A stretch of 64,000 bases of DNA from Tragulus kanchil (taxonomy: Eukaryota > Chordata > Mammalia > Artiodactyla > Tragulidae), in NCBI GenBank assembly GCA_022376925.1, contig JAIOJX010000030.1, forward strand, positions 170,557,298 to 170,621,297, read 5' to 3'. The position numbers and the translations under genes were made by a program. The notes beneath the pieces were generated by a model, which saw only the letters and a program-made list of their open reading frames with translations, was not told where the DNA came from and searched no databases. The first letter of the stretch is position 1, and each line of letters begins with the position of its first letter. Below, piece by piece: positions 45,721-59,224 of the stretch.

Positions 45721-47820
45721 GATCGTCACCCCTGGTGTGCCGGCTCTCTGCCACGTGACCCGAGGCTTCTTCCACAGCCTTCCTGAGCCAGTTTCATCAA
45801 GTCATTGGCAGTGCAGCCGGAACACTTCTGTCGGTGTGAGGGTCCCCAGAAGCACAGTTTCTAGTCTGTCTTATTGATGCAGCAGAGAAATGCCCGCTTA
45901 CTTGAACTGTCTTGACATTTCCTCCAGAATAATCTTCGGCTCCACACTGGATATCTGGCAGTCTTCAGTGACACGGCTGAGGAAATAAATATGGTGGTTT
46001 TGAGCTCGCTTTTGCAAGAGCCGCAGAGTTGGTCGGCCCCGGGAAAAACAGGACTGAGCCAGTGCTTGCTAGGAATGCGTGGCCGGGAGCCGCGATCCTG
46101 TTTCCGCGTTTAGGATCTATTGTCTCCTGACAGGGCCCACAGTGGGTCTGACCGAAGGGATGACCCCCCAGGGCAGCTCCAGTTCCTCTTCAGGGCTGGC
46201 TGCCTCCTGACGTCAGCATCTCGGGTGGGATGGGCCCCAGGCGTCTCTCAGCAGGACCCTGAAACTCGCCTGGCAACCGGCTACTCCAGGTCCCAAACTG
46301 CTTCTCCAGCAGCTTGGCTGGTTAAGCAAATTGAACGTGTGGAAACTTCCCTCAGTCCACCTCCCATCCATCACTGTGTCGGTCGTGTGGACAGAGTGTG
46401 GGTGGTGGGTTTCAGTTGCAGTGCAGTGACCTGACGGACTTGAAGGAGAGCCGTGAACGTGACCTTTACCACCTGGGCCCAAATTGCCAGCCTCGTCTCA
46501 GACCTCTGGACTTATTGGAGTCCTCCCCCCAGGTGACACCTCTTTCCTGTCCTTGGACTTGAATGGTATAGTCAAATAAATGGTCTGTTTTGCTTTCTCT
46601 TCCTGCCTAATGTCCTTTCCTAAGGAATTTCCAGAAGGAGAGGGATCGACTGCTGCTCCTGCCTCAAGGGTGAACCTTAGGGCACAGTTTGGTTGAGAGC
46701 CTACCCCCATCCCCTAGCATGGTTACTGGGAGCCCTGGGGTTCTTCCCACCATGTGGTCCTGAGGTCTCTGGGGCCTCAGTTTCCTCACGTGTAAAGTCC
46801 CTACCACCCACGTGCCCCGGCCTCTCTGCCACGTGACCCGAGGCTTCTTCCACAGCCTTCCTGAGCCAGTTTCATCAAGTCATTGGCAGTGCAGCCGGAA
46901 CACTTCTGTCGGTGTGAGGGTCCCCAGAAGCACAGTTTCTAGTCTGTCTTATTGATGCAGCAGAGAAATGCCCGCTTACTTGAACTGTCTTGACATTTCC
47001 TCCAGAATAATCTTCGGCTCCACACTGGATATCTGGCAGTCTTCAGTGACACGGCTGAGGAAATAAATATGGTGGTTTTGAGCTCGCTTTTGCAAGAGCC
47101 GCAGAGTTGGTCGGCCCCGGGAAAAACAGGACTGAGCCAGTGCTTGCTAGGAATGCGTGGCCGGGAGCCGCGATCCTGTTTCCGCGTTTAGGATCTATTG
47201 TCTCCTGACAGGGCCCACAGTGGGTCTGACCGAAGGGATGACCCCCCAGGGCAGCTCCAGTTCCTCTTCAGGGCTGGCTGCCTCCTGACGTCAGCATCTC
47301 GGGTGGGATGGGCCCCAGGCGTCTCTCAGCAGGACCCTGAAACTCGCCTGGCAACCGGCTACTCCAGGTCCCAAACTGCTTCTCCAGCAGCTTGGCTGGT
47401 TAAGCAAATTGAACGTGTGGAAACTTCGCTCAGTCCACCTCCCATCCATCACTGTGTCGGTCGTGTGGACAGAGTGTGGGTGGTGGGTTTCAGTTGCAGT
47501 GCAGTGACCTGACGGACTTGAAGGAGAGCCGTGAACGTGACCTTTACCACCTGGGCCCAAATTGCCAGCCTCGTCTCAGACCTCTGGACTTATTGGAGTC
47601 CTCCCCCCAGGTGACACCTCTTTCCTGTCCTTGGACTTGAATGGTATAGTCAAATAAATGGTCTGTTTTGCTTTCTCTTCCTGCCTAATGTCCTTTCCTA
47701 AGGAATTTCCAGAAGGAGAGGGATCGACTGCTGCTCCTGCCTCAAGGGTGAACCTTAGGGCACAGTTTGGTTGAGAGCCTACCCCCATCCCCTAGCATGG
47801 TTACTGGGAGCCCTGGGGTT
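45649..47820. repeat. False tandem duplication 10 (copies 45649-46742 and 46743-47820)
   Basis: The offset is 1094 bp at the start. Copy B lacks 16 bases within its first 80, including a 15-base loss near 46814, after which the offset is a steady 1078 bp to the end. Confidence 0.9.
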
Positions 47821-48099
47821 TGTGGGGAGGCCTCGGCAATTGCCGTTAGTTTGATGCCTAAGTGTGTTGGGTGGGTCACTGGTTGTCTTCTCTGTTTTCA
47901 TTTATTTCATGTTTGAGGAAGCTATATAAATTTTATTGACATAAAGCATTCGAACAGTGTTTGCACATGCCTCAGTTAGCCTATTAGGGACTGCCGAAAG
48001 GATGTTCATCTCAAACTGGATTAGGAAAAGCTGATGTTTCTTTGGAGAATATCAGATAAGCAGGCAGTCTATGAATAGGGCTTTTTACAGTGAATACAA

Positions 48100-48290
48100 G
48101 CGCTTCCTATCCGACCTCTCACTGGGTCCATAGCAATGCTGAGGGGTGGGCAGGATGGATACTCTCAGCCCTGTTGTGCAGGTAATACTGAGGTGAGAAA
48201 GCTCTCGTGACTTGCCGGGGTGCAGGAGTGCCCAGGGCTGAGCTCAGGCTTTCTGCCTTCTGGGCCAGGTCCCTGTTGTCTCCTCTCTGG
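48100..48290 (-). mobile_element. MIR relic, antisense
   Basis: Contains tgtgcaggtaatactgaggt and gcagtcaggct-like decay (ggctgagctcaggctttctg), antisense MIR layout. Confidence 0.5.
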
Positions 48291-49140
48291 AGCCCACCCC
48301 TTCCCCTACCCCTAAGAAAGAAGGCCCTGGCTAGAAGAAGTCTAGCTCAATGATGTGTGTGGGGATACACCACCTCTAAGGAGCTGAAAGTCCTGGAGAA
48401 GCAGTAACTGTGGGAAAAGCTGTAGAGACAGGGCACAGGAGGAATTTTAGGTTCACAAGAAGTTTCTGTTGGTAAAGAGAACTCCCTGTCTCGATAATAG
48501 AAGAGGGGGACTCTTTATCACTCTTAGTCATGGAGAAAGCTTGGACTTAAACCTCCCTAACAGACCATCCTAAACAGCCCTGGCTTACTGTACATTTCCT
48601 GGCTACCTTCCTGTAACTTGACCAGCCCCACTCCCCCGTCAGAAACCCAAACCAGCCTTTCCTTTGTTTAGGCTGAAATGGGTTGTAAATCTTATTCATC
48701 TGGAGGCCTCTTTGAGCCATGGTTGTCTTTGTGAACGCCTGAGCACAGGTATGCAATTAAAAGAATTTTTTCCCTCTTGTTAATCTTTTCAGTAGTTTGG
48801 TGGGCCCTTGCCAACGAAAAATAATGTTTTCCTCCCTTACACTAGTCTGCCAGGAGGGCCAGCTCCCAGGGCAGCAGTGTCCTCGTCACCGGGACTTCAG
48901 AAAGTTCCTCTCGCTGTGCAGCAACTGGGACCTGACTCCTTCGATGGTCCTTTGGTACTGGGGTGTCGTGTGTTTCCTCTTAAATTTTCTTTTTGAAACA
49001 CTGCAGCTAGAGTGTTCGTGGAAAGGAATAAGAACCCAGGTGTCTGGCCTCAAGTTGTTACTGAATGCCAGGTTCCTGTGCCTGATGCACAGTGAGGCCA
49101 AGTAAACGGAAACGTCAGAGTTTGGTGTGGAGAAAGATTT
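48290..49140. other. No gene; unique non-coding sequence
   Basis: No repeat or exon recognised between the MIR relic and the Bov-tA SINE. Confidence 0.5.
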
Positions 49141-49157
49141 TTTGCAGCCCCATGCCA

Positions 49158-49370
49158 GGAGACCCCTGGTGGTTCACATGGTAAAGAATCTGCCTATAAC
49201 GCAGGAGACCTGGATTCAGTCCCTGGGTCCGGAAGATCCCCTGGAGAAGGAAATGGAAACCCACTCCAGTATTCTTGCTGGGTGAATCCCCTGGACAGCG
49301 GAGCCTGGCAGGCTGTAGTCCATGGGGGTCGTTAAAGAATTGGACACAACTGAGTGACTTTCTTTCACTT
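49158..49370 (+). mobile_element. Bov-tA SINE
   Basis: The tRNA-like head (gacccctggtggttcacatg, gtaaagaatctgcctataac) is followed by the Bov-A type body with aacccactccagtattcttg and the end gacacaactgagtgactttc. It is a clear ruminant-specific insertion. Confidence 0.92.
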
Positions 49371-49442
49371 TTGTGCAAGGAGACAGGTGACTTGTGCCTC
49401 TAAAACCCCAAACTCCCCGTAGGGTTTTAAAAACTCTTTTTA

Positions 49443-49716
49443 TCTTTTTTTTTTTTTTTTGGTTGGCCTGGGTCTTCATTGCTGCACGCGGGCTTTAGCG
49501 ATTGGGGGCTTCTCTTCACTGAAGTGCACGGGCTTCCCACGGTGGTGGCTTCTCTTGCCGAGCATAGGCTCTAGGCATGCAGGCTTCTGAGGCGGCAGCA
49601 CTCCAGCTCAGGAGTTGTGGCTCTGAGGCCTGTGGAATCTTCCTGGAGCAGGGTTTGAACCTGTGTCCCTTGCACTGACAGGTGGCTTCTTGTCCGCTGT
49701 ACCACTAGGGAAGTCC
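49443..49716 (-). mobile_element. tRNA-derived SINE (CHR-like), antisense
   Basis: On the minus strand it starts ggacttccctagtggtacag, has a B box region (ggttcaaaccctg) and ends in poly(A), seen here as T18 at 49445-49460. The middle is more diverged than in the young SINE copies and belongs to a different subfamily. Confidence 0.8.
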
Positions 49717-49719
49717 AGC

Positions 49720-50730
49720 AAAGCTCTTGAAGAAGCAAGATGAGGGAGGGGTATGGTTGGTTGTTGCAGAGCTCTTGATGTTGGAATCCTTTGTTCTTGC
49801 AGCTACCTGTTTACCGAGGTTAGCCACACTGTTTCTCCCAGATAGAAAAGCACTGGTTGTACCTACTTAGAACTCTAGCTTCTCACACTCTCTCGTGTTG
49901 AGACAGGAGCCAGAGATCACCATGTCCTAGAGCATCACCCTTGGAGGAGGGTTTCCTTACCTGAGTTGTTTGCAGCTGGTCTGTCCCATCTTTCATGGAC
50001 TTTCACTGACTGTTCATGCCATTCACTCAAGTGACAGCTGTGTAAGGGCTGCAGGGGGAATCTCAGCCACAGTAAATGTGCACCAGCACCCCGGGAAGAG
50101 TGTCATGTTTTCACTTCACGTGTGCTTTAGAACCAAGAAAACAAGATAGATAGCCTCCACTCTCTGTCTCTACAAACTCTCAGAGGACAGTGCTTCACCG
50201 ACTAGAAGGAGGCATGTTGCATTTTTAAAAATCCTCTTGTAGGAGCGACAGTTGATATAAATAGAGAGCATTCCTCCCACCCTTCCACCTCGACCCCATC
50301 TGTCTAATCGGCTAAGTGAACCCTGCCTCACTGGCCAAATCCAGCCCACCTCGCGTCGAGGCTTATTGGCACCTGGAGTGCTTGTTTCCTTGTTGTCTGT
50401 GGCTGCTCACCCGCCACCACAGCAGATTCAAGTAGCTGCGACAGAGGCCGTGTGGCCCGCAGAGGTAAAAATATTTACTGTCTGGCCCTTTACAGAAAAG
50501 AGTTGCTGACTGCTGGTCTTCACTTGGGGGAATGGAAACTGGCCGCCCACAGAGCCGTTGTAGTGACAGCTGTGCTTTGTTGGTGTGTTAAAGAGTGAAG
50601 CGACAGGCAGCCACGTGAGCAGTTTGGCCCCTGCTGTTGGCACATGGCCTGCATGATGGGTAGACCTCATCAACAAGTCCCTGTAGGCCTTAGAATCCCA
50701 TCCCCAGTGAGCAGGTGTAGGAAGGCTGTT
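49720..50730. other. No gene; unique non-coding sequence
   Basis: A 131-codon minus-strand open stretch (50428-50823) overlaps a MIR and has no recognisable domain. Confidence 0.55.
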
Positions 50731-50734
50731 GGCT

Positions 50735-50850
50735 TTGAAGTCAGGAGGCCTGTGTGGCCCCACCTTGAACTTACGGCGTGACCCTGATAGAGCTTTTCTA
50801 CCGTCTGGCCTCGGTTGCTTCACATCTCAGGCAAAGGATCAGTTACCTCT
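50735..50850 (+). mobile_element. MIR relic
   Basis: Contains ttgaagtcaggaggcctgtg, cttgaacttacggcgtgacc and ctcggttgcttcacatctc, MIR layout. Confidence 0.55.
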
Positions 50851-50894
50851 CCTCAGATCAGCCTTTTCAAGTCCAACTGCTCCAGCCTGGCTGT

Positions 50895-51080
50895 GCAAAG
50901 GCAGTCCTCAGACCAACGGCATTGCCATCCAGAGCTTGTTAGAAATGAAGAGTCTTAGGCCTCACCCCAGACCTCTGAATCAGAACCCACATTTAACAAG
51001 CTTCCCAGGGGATTCTTCCGAACACTCCGTCCGAGAGGCCCTCCTCAAGGACGTCACCTTCCTAGAGTCTGCAGCGAGTG
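50895..51080. mobile_element. MER5-like hAT DNA transposon relic
   Basis: Contains agaccaacggcattgccatc, gagcttgttagaaatgaaga, cctcaccccagacctctgaa and tttaacaagcttcccagggg, the MER5 pattern in order. The duplicate begins at 51985. Confidence 0.75.
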
Positions 51081-53046
51081 CTGGGCTCCACGCTTTCAAC
51101 CGCAGGCCTTTGGGGATTTCAGTTCCTGAGTTGTTTTCACGCCTTGACTGAGTCAGGTGAGACATACAGTGTATGGCATTGTCAGAGGAATGTTTCCTCC
51201 GCCTTTTGCCGGGGATGCCCTTAAGACTCTGGGATTTGTTGTTGGGAGTCTGGGTATCAGCAGAGCTAGTCACCATTCTGGTTTTGGTTTTCAATGTTTA
51301 ATTAAAGTATACTTGATTTACAAATTCATGTTAATTTCTGAAGTATAGCAGAGTGACTCAGTTATACACACACCTACCTTCTTTGTTATGTTCTTTTCCA
51401 TTACGGTTTGTCCCGTGATATTGAATGTAGTTCTCTATGCTATACAGTAGGACCTGATTTATCCAGTCGATATATAATAGTTTGTATCTGCTGATATCAC
51501 ACTCTCAATCCATCCATTTCCTCATCCCTCTCCCCCTTGGTAGCCACAGGTCTGTTCTTTTTGTCTGTGAGCCTGTTTCTGTTTCGTAGATAAGTTCATT
51601 TGTGTCTATTTTACATTCCACCTGTAAGTGATAGCATATGGTATTTGTCTTCCTCTTTCTGTCTTCACTTAGTATGGTCATCTCTAGGCTCATCTATGTT
51701 GCTGCAAATAGCAGTATTTCATTTGTTTTATATGGTTGCCACCTGTCATTCTTAAAAGCCTCCTGACACAAGTACAGGGCAGGCATCCCCTGGCGTTGAC
51801 AGGCAGACCTCACTAGCAAAGACAGAGTGTCTTCATCCACCACTCTGTATGCATGTAGGTGTAGCAGGACGCTGGAATGTCTCTCTCAGCAGGGAGGTTG
51901 GTCATATCTGAGTGTTCACTCGGTCTCAGAGATTAGAAATAAGACAAGGAAGTTTGCTGATGAGCTTTAAAGGCATCCTGGCGTAGACCAACGGCATTGC
52001 CATCCAGAGCTTGTTAGAAATGAAGAGTCTTAGGCCTCACCCCAGACCTCTGAATCAGAACCCACATTTAACAAGCTTCCCAGGGGATTCTTCCGAACAC
52101 TCCGTCCGAGAGGCCCTCCTCAAGGACGTCACCTTCCTAGAGTCTGCAGCGAGTGCTGGGCTCCACGCTTTCAACCGCAGGCCTTTGGGGATTTCAGTTC
52201 CTGAGTTGTTTTCACGCCTTGACTGAGTCAGGTGAGACATACAGTGTATGGCATTGTCAGAGGAATGTTTCCTCCGCCTTTTGCCGGGGATGCCCTTAAG
52301 ACTCTGGGATTTGTTGTTGGGAGTCTGGGTATCAGCAGAGCTAGTCACCATTCTGGTTTTGGTTTTCAATGTTTAATTAAAGTATACTTGATTTACAAAT
52401 TCATGTTAATTTCTGAAGTATAGCAGAGTGACTCAGTTATACACACACCTACCTTCTTTGTTATGTTCTTTTCCATTACGGTTTGTCCCGTGATATTGAA
52501 TGTAGTTCTCTATGCTATACAGTAGGACCTGATTTATCCAGTCGATATATAATAGTTTGTATCTGCTGATATCACACTCTCAATCCATCCATTTCCTCAT
52601 CCCTCTCCCCCTTGGTAGCCACAGGTCTGTTCTTTTTGTCTGTGAGCCTGTTTCTGTTTCGTAGATAAGTTCATTTGTGTCTATTTTACATTCCACCTGT
52701 AAGTGATAGCATATGGTATTTGTCTTCCTCTTTCTGTCTTCACTTAGTATGGTCATCTCTAGGCTCATCTATGTTGCTGCAAATAGCAGTATTTCATTTG
52801 TTTTATATGGTTGCCACCTGTCATTCTTAAAAGCCTCCTGACACAAGTACAGGGCAGGCATCCCCTGGCGTTGACAGGCAGACCTCACTAGCAAAGACAG
52901 AGTGTCTTCATCCACCACTCTGTATGCATGTAGGTGTAGCAGGACGCTGGAATGTCTCTCTCAGCAGGGAGGTTGGTCATATCTGAGTGTTCACTCGGTC
53001 TCAGAGATTAGAAATAAGACAAGGAAGTTTGCTGATGAGCTTTAAA
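50910..53046. repeat. False tandem duplication 11 (copies 50910-51971 and 51985-53046)
   Basis: The offset is 1075 bp throughout and the copies look identical by eye. Thirteen unmatched bases (ggcatcctggcgt) lie between them. The unit contains a MER5-like element and an antisense L1 3' end. Confidence 0.9.
51290..51740 (-). mobile_element. L1 3' end, antisense
   Basis: Contains ttaattaaagtatacttgat, gctatacagtaggacctga, cctctcccccttggtagcca and cttcacttagtatggtcatc, the antisense L1 3' region in order. The coding frame is lost. The duplicate is at about 52365-52815. Confidence 0.82.
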
Positions 53047-53144
53047 AAAAATAATAAAATAAAAAAGGAAAACCACTTTTTCCAAGAGTAGATATTGCAG
53101 TGAAGCCATCTTCTTCCAGGGTCCACTGGTGGGTAGTACAGGTG

Positions 53145-53170
53145 ACACTTACTTACTTACTTATGTACTT
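53145..53170. repeat. Short (TTAC)n microsatellite
   Basis: About five TTAC units (acttacttacttacttatg). Confidence 0.7.
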
Positions 53171-53499
53171 CCTGAGCCAGGAGCTGTTCTGCTGTTCTTT
53201 TAATGTGCACACCCATAGAGTTTTCAGAACAGCCTCGTAAGGGAGATACTGTTACTGAACAAAGTGAAACGGCTCATCTGAACAGTGGAGGTGGGTTTAG
53301 TTATGAGGCGGGTTGAGTGGCCGTGCCCGCGCTGCGCGGCCAGACACCTCGGACCTATTTGGTGAGCGAATGAGAAAGGCCAGGCCTGATACTCATCTGT
53401 TTGGAAGGAGGCTGGGGAGACCTTGGACAGGAACCCAAGCTGGAATTCTGCAGGGAGTCAGATCTGAGTGGATAATGGTGCTACGGGTGTCTGTCTTCT

Positions 53500-53640
53500 G
53501 ATAGCTTTGGACTCTCTTAGTGCAGAGGCCATGTCTTCTGGTCCACTCTTGTATTTCTAAGGCCTGGCACAGTGCCCGGGGCCTGGTAGACAAGGTGAGC
53601 GAATGAATCAATGAATAAACGAATGAATGAGTGAGTTGCC
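53500..53640 (+). mobile_element. L2 relic with (GAAT)n end
   Basis: Contains aaggcctggcacagtgcccg and ggcctggtagacaaggtga, followed by the (GAAT)n-like end (gaatgaatcaatgaataaac) typical of L2. Confidence 0.7.
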
Positions 53641-53827
53641 TATTCGGAAGACAAACGCAGAGTCTGACATGTGTAGTCTGATCAAGGGCTGCATCAGTCA
53701 CACAGTTATCGAAGACTCTGAACATTGGGAGGAGTCAGCAAGGGCTTCCTGGAGGAGGGAGCACTGCTGCTGAACCTTGGAGGCAGCAGAAGGGTGGCAT
53801 ATAGGGCGGGGACAAACCCTGAAAGCT

Positions 53828-56103
53828 TAGTGTTTGCAAGCCAGGGCCCAGATGTCACAGACACCTCCCCCGCAGAGGGGATCACACAGGCACCGTATTG
53901 AATAAACACCTTCTTCCTTGCCCTGGGGCTCTGGCTGGAGCCTAGTCTTCTGTCCAGCTTTGGGGATGGCCCCCTTGCATTGGCCAAGGATGCCTGGCCA
54001 CCCGTCATCTCCTGTTCCCTCTTCCCTTATCAGCTGAAGATGAACTCCTCAGAGCTCTCCTGTCTCCAAGGATTCCCTTGTAGGGCAAACGCTTGTGGTT
54101 CTTTGCAACAATATTTCATAATTTATATATTTGATTAAAAGCCGGAGCCCATGCCAGCAGCCTGCATAATCTAGCATATTGGGATCATTAGCTGCTTGTT
54201 TCAGTCTTCTATTTTAAACCTTTCCATATTTGAACTCGTGGAAATACATCCCTCACATTTCTTAAACTTTTCCCATAAAAACAGTTTAGTAAGTCTTCAT
54301 CATCTTTCGTGGAATCAAAACTCGAAAGGCCCCAATAAAACCTTTCAGACGTTTCCTTCAGGGAATATCATTTTATTTAGACCTTTAAAAACATTGGTCT
54401 TTTCTTGCCAGTAATTAAAAAAATATCAAGACAAATGAGAGTTTTAGTAGCACGATAATTACTTCAAGATGAGCGCTGTGACTTGGCTTCCTCCCTCGCT
54501 CTTTGCTGCACTCCCCACCCGGAGTCTGAATTCTCCAATCCTGGGACTGTTTCGTCCTTAGATTCTTTGGCTTCGCTCTCTTCTAGCTTTTTAAATTGCT
54601 CTTTCTCTGTGCTTTGTTCCTATAGTTTTATCCACCCTCTCAAGATTTCCTTTGCCACTTCCATTTCTCCGGGGGCCTCCCTTTTCTACAAGGGCCTGCC
54701 TTCTATGATTTAGTGGGTGGCTGTCTTTTAAAATCCCTTCTCTTCCCCTCTGGGTTTGGCTGGTTGAAACCTGATCAAAGTACTGCCAAAGAAGGTACCC
54801 CAGGTGTCTGGCCACTGTCATTGGTTGAGGGATTAGTCACATGACCCATGTTGGACCAATCAGAGTCATACCCAGAAAGCCCTAGGAAAGGAACTCTGGA
54901 AAGGAAGTCATTCCAAGGGTGAATGTGACTTTTGCTGCTTCTGGGGGCTGCATCTGCTGCTATCCCTGGCTAGTGTTTGCAAGCCAGGGCCCAGATGTCA
55001 CAGACACCTCCGCAGAGGGGATCACACAGGCCCGTATTGAATAAACACCTTCTTCCTTGCCCTGGGGCTCTGGCTGGAGCCTAGTCTTCTGTCCAGCTTT
55101 GGGGATGGCCCCCTTGCATTGGCCAAGGATGCCTGGCCACCCGTCATCTCCTGTTCCCTCTTCCCTTATCAGCTGAAGATGAACTCCTCAGAGCTCTCCT
55201 GTCTCCAAGGATTCCCTTGTAGGGCAAACGCTTGTGGTTCTTTGCAACAATATTTCATAATTTATATATTTGATTAAAAGCCGGAGCCCATGCCAGCAGC
55301 CTGCATAATCTAGCATATTGGGATCATTAGCTGCTTGTTTCAGTCTTCTATTTTAAACCTTTCCATATTTGAACTCGTGGAAATACATCCCTCACATTTC
55401 TTAAACTTTTCCCATAAAAACAGTTTAGTAAGTCTTCATCATCTTTCGTGGAATCAAAACTCGAAGGCCCCAATAAAACCTTTCAGACGTTTCCTTCAGG
55501 GAATATCATTTTATTTAGACCTTTAAAAACATTGGTCTTTTCTTGCCAGTAATTAAAAAAATATCAAGACAAATGAGAGTTTTAGTAGCACGATAATTAC
55601 TTCAAGATGAGCGCTGTGACTTGGCTTCCTCCCTCGCTCTTTGCTGCACTCCCCACCCGGAGTCTGAATTCTCCAATCCTGGGACTGTTTCGTCCTTAGA
55701 TTCTTTGGCTTCGCTCTCTTCTAGCTTTTTAAATTGCTCTTTCTCTGTGCTTTGTTCCTATAGTTTTATCCACCCTCTCAAGATTTCCTTTGCCACTTCC
55801 ATTTCTCCGGGGGCCTCCCTTTTCTACAAGGGCCTGCCTTCTATGATTTAGTGGGTGGCTGTCTTTTAAAATCCCTTCTCTTCCCCTCTGGGTTTGGCTG
55901 GTTGAAACCTGATCAAAGTACTGCCAAAGAAGGTACCCCAGGTGTCTGGCCACTGTCATTGGTTGAGGGATTAGTCACATGACCCATGTTGGACCAATCA
56001 GAGTCATACCCAGAAAGCCCTAGGAAAGGAACTCTGGAAAGGAAGTCATTCCAAGGGTGAATGTGACTTTTGCTGCTTCTGGGGGCTGCATCTGCTGCTA
56101 TCC
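53828..56103. repeat. False tandem duplication 12 (copies 53828-54965 and 54971-56103)
   Basis: The offset is 1143 bp at the start and 1138 bp later. Copy B lost bases near its start in a C run (cctcccccgcag becomes cctccgcag), in caggcaccg, and one A at about 55465. Confidence 0.9.
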
Positions 56104-56320
56104 AAGTGAGCCTGCCTGAGAATGAAGCCAACACTGAGGAAAGTGGAGGTGAGACATGGAAAAAGGAAGCAGATTCCCAGCTAGAAAGTAGATTCTAGAA
56201 TGTGGATTCCCTCCATTTTTTTTCCCCTCTTCCTTGTTGCTTAAACTGATATGCCTTGGACTTCCTCAGCTGCAGCAAGAGAGGCCTGGATAATGTTTCT
56301 TCTGTCTGCAAGTCCACATC
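54795..56320. repeat. Possible old interspersed repeat, class unknown
   Basis: The phrases gttggaccaatcagagtcat, gagcctgcctgagaatgaag, ccaacactgaggaaagtgga and cttgttgcttaaactgat look like parts of a known old mammalian repeat that I cannot name. It is split by false duplication 12, so the real element is about 390 bp shown at 55933-56320, with its first part also at 54795-54965. Confidence 0.35.
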
Positions 56321-56882
56321 CTTCCTGTTGTTCAAGAACCAAAGCTCTTCCAAACTCAGACCGAAGAAACTGTATATGCTGATGCCCGCAGTTTCTATCA
56401 TCATAGAGAGGAGGGAATCAGTCCAGGAGATCATTTTGCTTCAGACTAGCAGAAGCTGACTGAACACAAGTCATGTTTCAGAAGAAGGAGCAAGCACACG
56501 TCTTCCTTGAACAGCATCATCTGCAGTCTCAGGTCATCAAAGGCAGGGGTGTGTGAATGGCCTGTGTGTGTGCCGTGGTACCCTCTCAGCTCCCCTGGAA
56601 CCCGTCTCAGATTTGAAGCCAAACTTTTGGAGCCAACGTATGATAACCCAGTGAGTCCAGCACTCGTGCCACCGTTGCCTGCGTCCCCCTGGACAGAGCC
56701 GGTAAACGTCCAAGTGAACACAGCAGTGTCGTGGCCTCAGAAGTATTTCATTCACTCAAGTTGAAACGTGACACATCTTGGGTGTTAGTCACATTGTTTC
56801 TCGCTGCAGTGAACAAGACCTCACTAGTGAGAAACTGTATGGTGAGGAAAGGTATTACACGAGTAAGAAATGGATAGCCCAG

Positions 56883-59057
56883 CATAAAGAAGAAGGAAAT
56901 TGTCTTGTGTAACACGGAAGCCAGAAGTGAGTTCCCTGGCTTGATGGCATAATCAAGGACGTCTCAGCTCCATCGCCCTCAGTCTATTAACTTGGTTCCC
57001 TTGGCTCCTCGTGGGCCTAAGACGGTGCCAGGAGCCCCAGTCTGACAGCACCCAACTTAGAAGATGAGACTTCCTGAGAAATGGCTGAATCCAAAATGGG
57101 AGCAGGTTTTAAAAGGACAGAATGAGTGGAGAGCTCCCCTTGGTGCTCGCATGTAAAATTGTGTCCAAGGAATCATGGGGATCTGTCCAGAGGGCAAAAC
57201 AGCCAGCTTGCTAATGCTTCTGTTGACCAAATTTGGGACAGTTTGAGCATCAAAAGAAATTATGAAATTAATAGATTATAAATAGTTTAATAAAACAGAA
57301 ATCTGTAACTCCAAACTGATAGAAAAATCAATAAATAGGGAGAAAGCAGAGCTTTTCCCTATAGGAGAATGCTAACCAGTACATAGGAAAAGGATGATTA
57401 AATTAGAAAAAAATAAACATTTGACAACTGTCATCGTAATAGTCATCCAATCAAGAAACCTCAGTGGATACTGACAAGCAGTGGGTGGAATTTGGATGAG
57501 GAACAGGGATATTAGCATAGTCCCAAAGTGTCTTCCCATAAAATACTCATTACATGCAAAGGGCAAAGGAGTAACTTCACCATGGAAAAGTCTAGGATAA
57601 TCAAGTGTTGAAAATTAATATCAACACTAAGGGAACAAATACTCATCTTGTGTCATCTTACAGGATGCAATGAAAGGCAAACAGGATCTCTTCCTTGGCT
57701 TTCCTATCAAAAAAGCGTAACCAGCCTGTCATTGTAAGAGAATGTCAGTGCTCAAACAGACTCAGTTTGATGGGCATTCTGCTCATTAAGTGACCTTTAA
57801 TCTTTGAAAAGGTTGAGATCATTATTGTCATGGAAAGAACTAGGATCACTTACCAGTTGGAGAAAACCGAAAGGGACAAGTAACATGCACTGCATAATCT
57901 TAAACTGGATCTTTTTATTATAAAAGACTTTATTGGGACAGCTGATGAAATGACCATCATCTGAGGATCCCCATAAAGAAGAAGGAAATTGTCTTGTGTA
58001 ACACGGAAGCCAGAAGTGAGTTCCCTGGCTTGATGGCATAATCAAGGACGTCTCAGCTCCATCGCCTCAGTCTATTAACTTGGTTCCCTTGGCTCCTCGT
58101 GGGCCTAAGACGGTGCCAGGAGCCCCAGTCTGACAGCACCCAACTTAGAAGATGAGACTTCCTGAGAAATGGCTGAATCCAAAATGGGAGCAGGTTTTAA
58201 AAGGACAGAATGAGTGGAGAGCTCCCCTTGGTGCTCGCATGTAAAATTGTGTCCAAGGAATCATGGGGATCTGTCCAGAGGGCAAAACAGCCAGCTTGCT
58301 AATGCTTCTGTTGACCAAATTTGGGACAGTTTGAGCATCAAAAGAAATTATGAAATTAATAGATTATAAATAGTTTAATAAAACAGAAATCTGTAACTCC
58401 AAACTGATAGAAAAATCAATAAATAGGGAGAAAGCAGAGTTTTTCCCCTATAGGAGAATGCTAACCAGTACATAGGAAAAGGATGATTAAATTAGAAAAA
58501 AATAAACATTTGACAACTGTCATCGTAATAGTCATCCAATCAAGAAACCTCAGTGGATACTGACAAGCAGTGGGTGGAATTTGGATGAGGAACAGGGATA
58601 TTAGCATAGTCCCAAAGTGTCTTCCCATAAAATACTCATTACATGCAAAGGGCAAAGGAGTAACTTCACCATGGAAAAGTCTAGGATAATCAAGTGTTGA
58701 AAATTAATATCAACACTAAGGGAACAAATACTCATCTTGTGTCATCTTACAGGATGCAATGAAAGGCAAACAGGATCTCTTCCTTGGCTTTCCTATCAAA
58801 AAAGCGTAACCAGCCTGTCATTGTAAGAGAATGTCAGTGCTCAAACAGACTCAGTTTGATGGGCATTCTGCTCATTAAGTGACCTTTAATCTTTGAAAAG
58901 GTTGAGATCATTATTGTCATGGAAAGAACTAGGATCACTTACCAGTTGGAGAAAACCGAAAGGGACAAGTAACATGCACTGCATAATCTTAAACTGGATC
59001 TTTTTATTATAAAAGACTTTATTGGGACAGCTGATGAAATGACCATCATCTGAGGAT
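56883..59057. repeat. False tandem duplication 13 (copies 56883-57968 and 57972-59057)
   Basis: The offset is 1089 bp. One C is lost early in copy B (tcgccctcag becomes tcgcctcag) and there is a small T/C-run difference near 57352/58441. The unit is AT-rich, non-coding and unrecognised. Confidence 0.9.
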
Positions 59058-59224
59058 TAGAAGGTAGAATGTTAATCCCCATTTTTTTAATATGTTAAAG
59101 TAAGTTTATTAAATTGCAAATAGAAAACGCATATAAAAAGTACCTTTCCAATTTGGAAACTTTTATCTCATTATTTACTATGCCAACTTGGAATTCAATA
59201 TAGTCATTTAGGTAAAAAAACTAA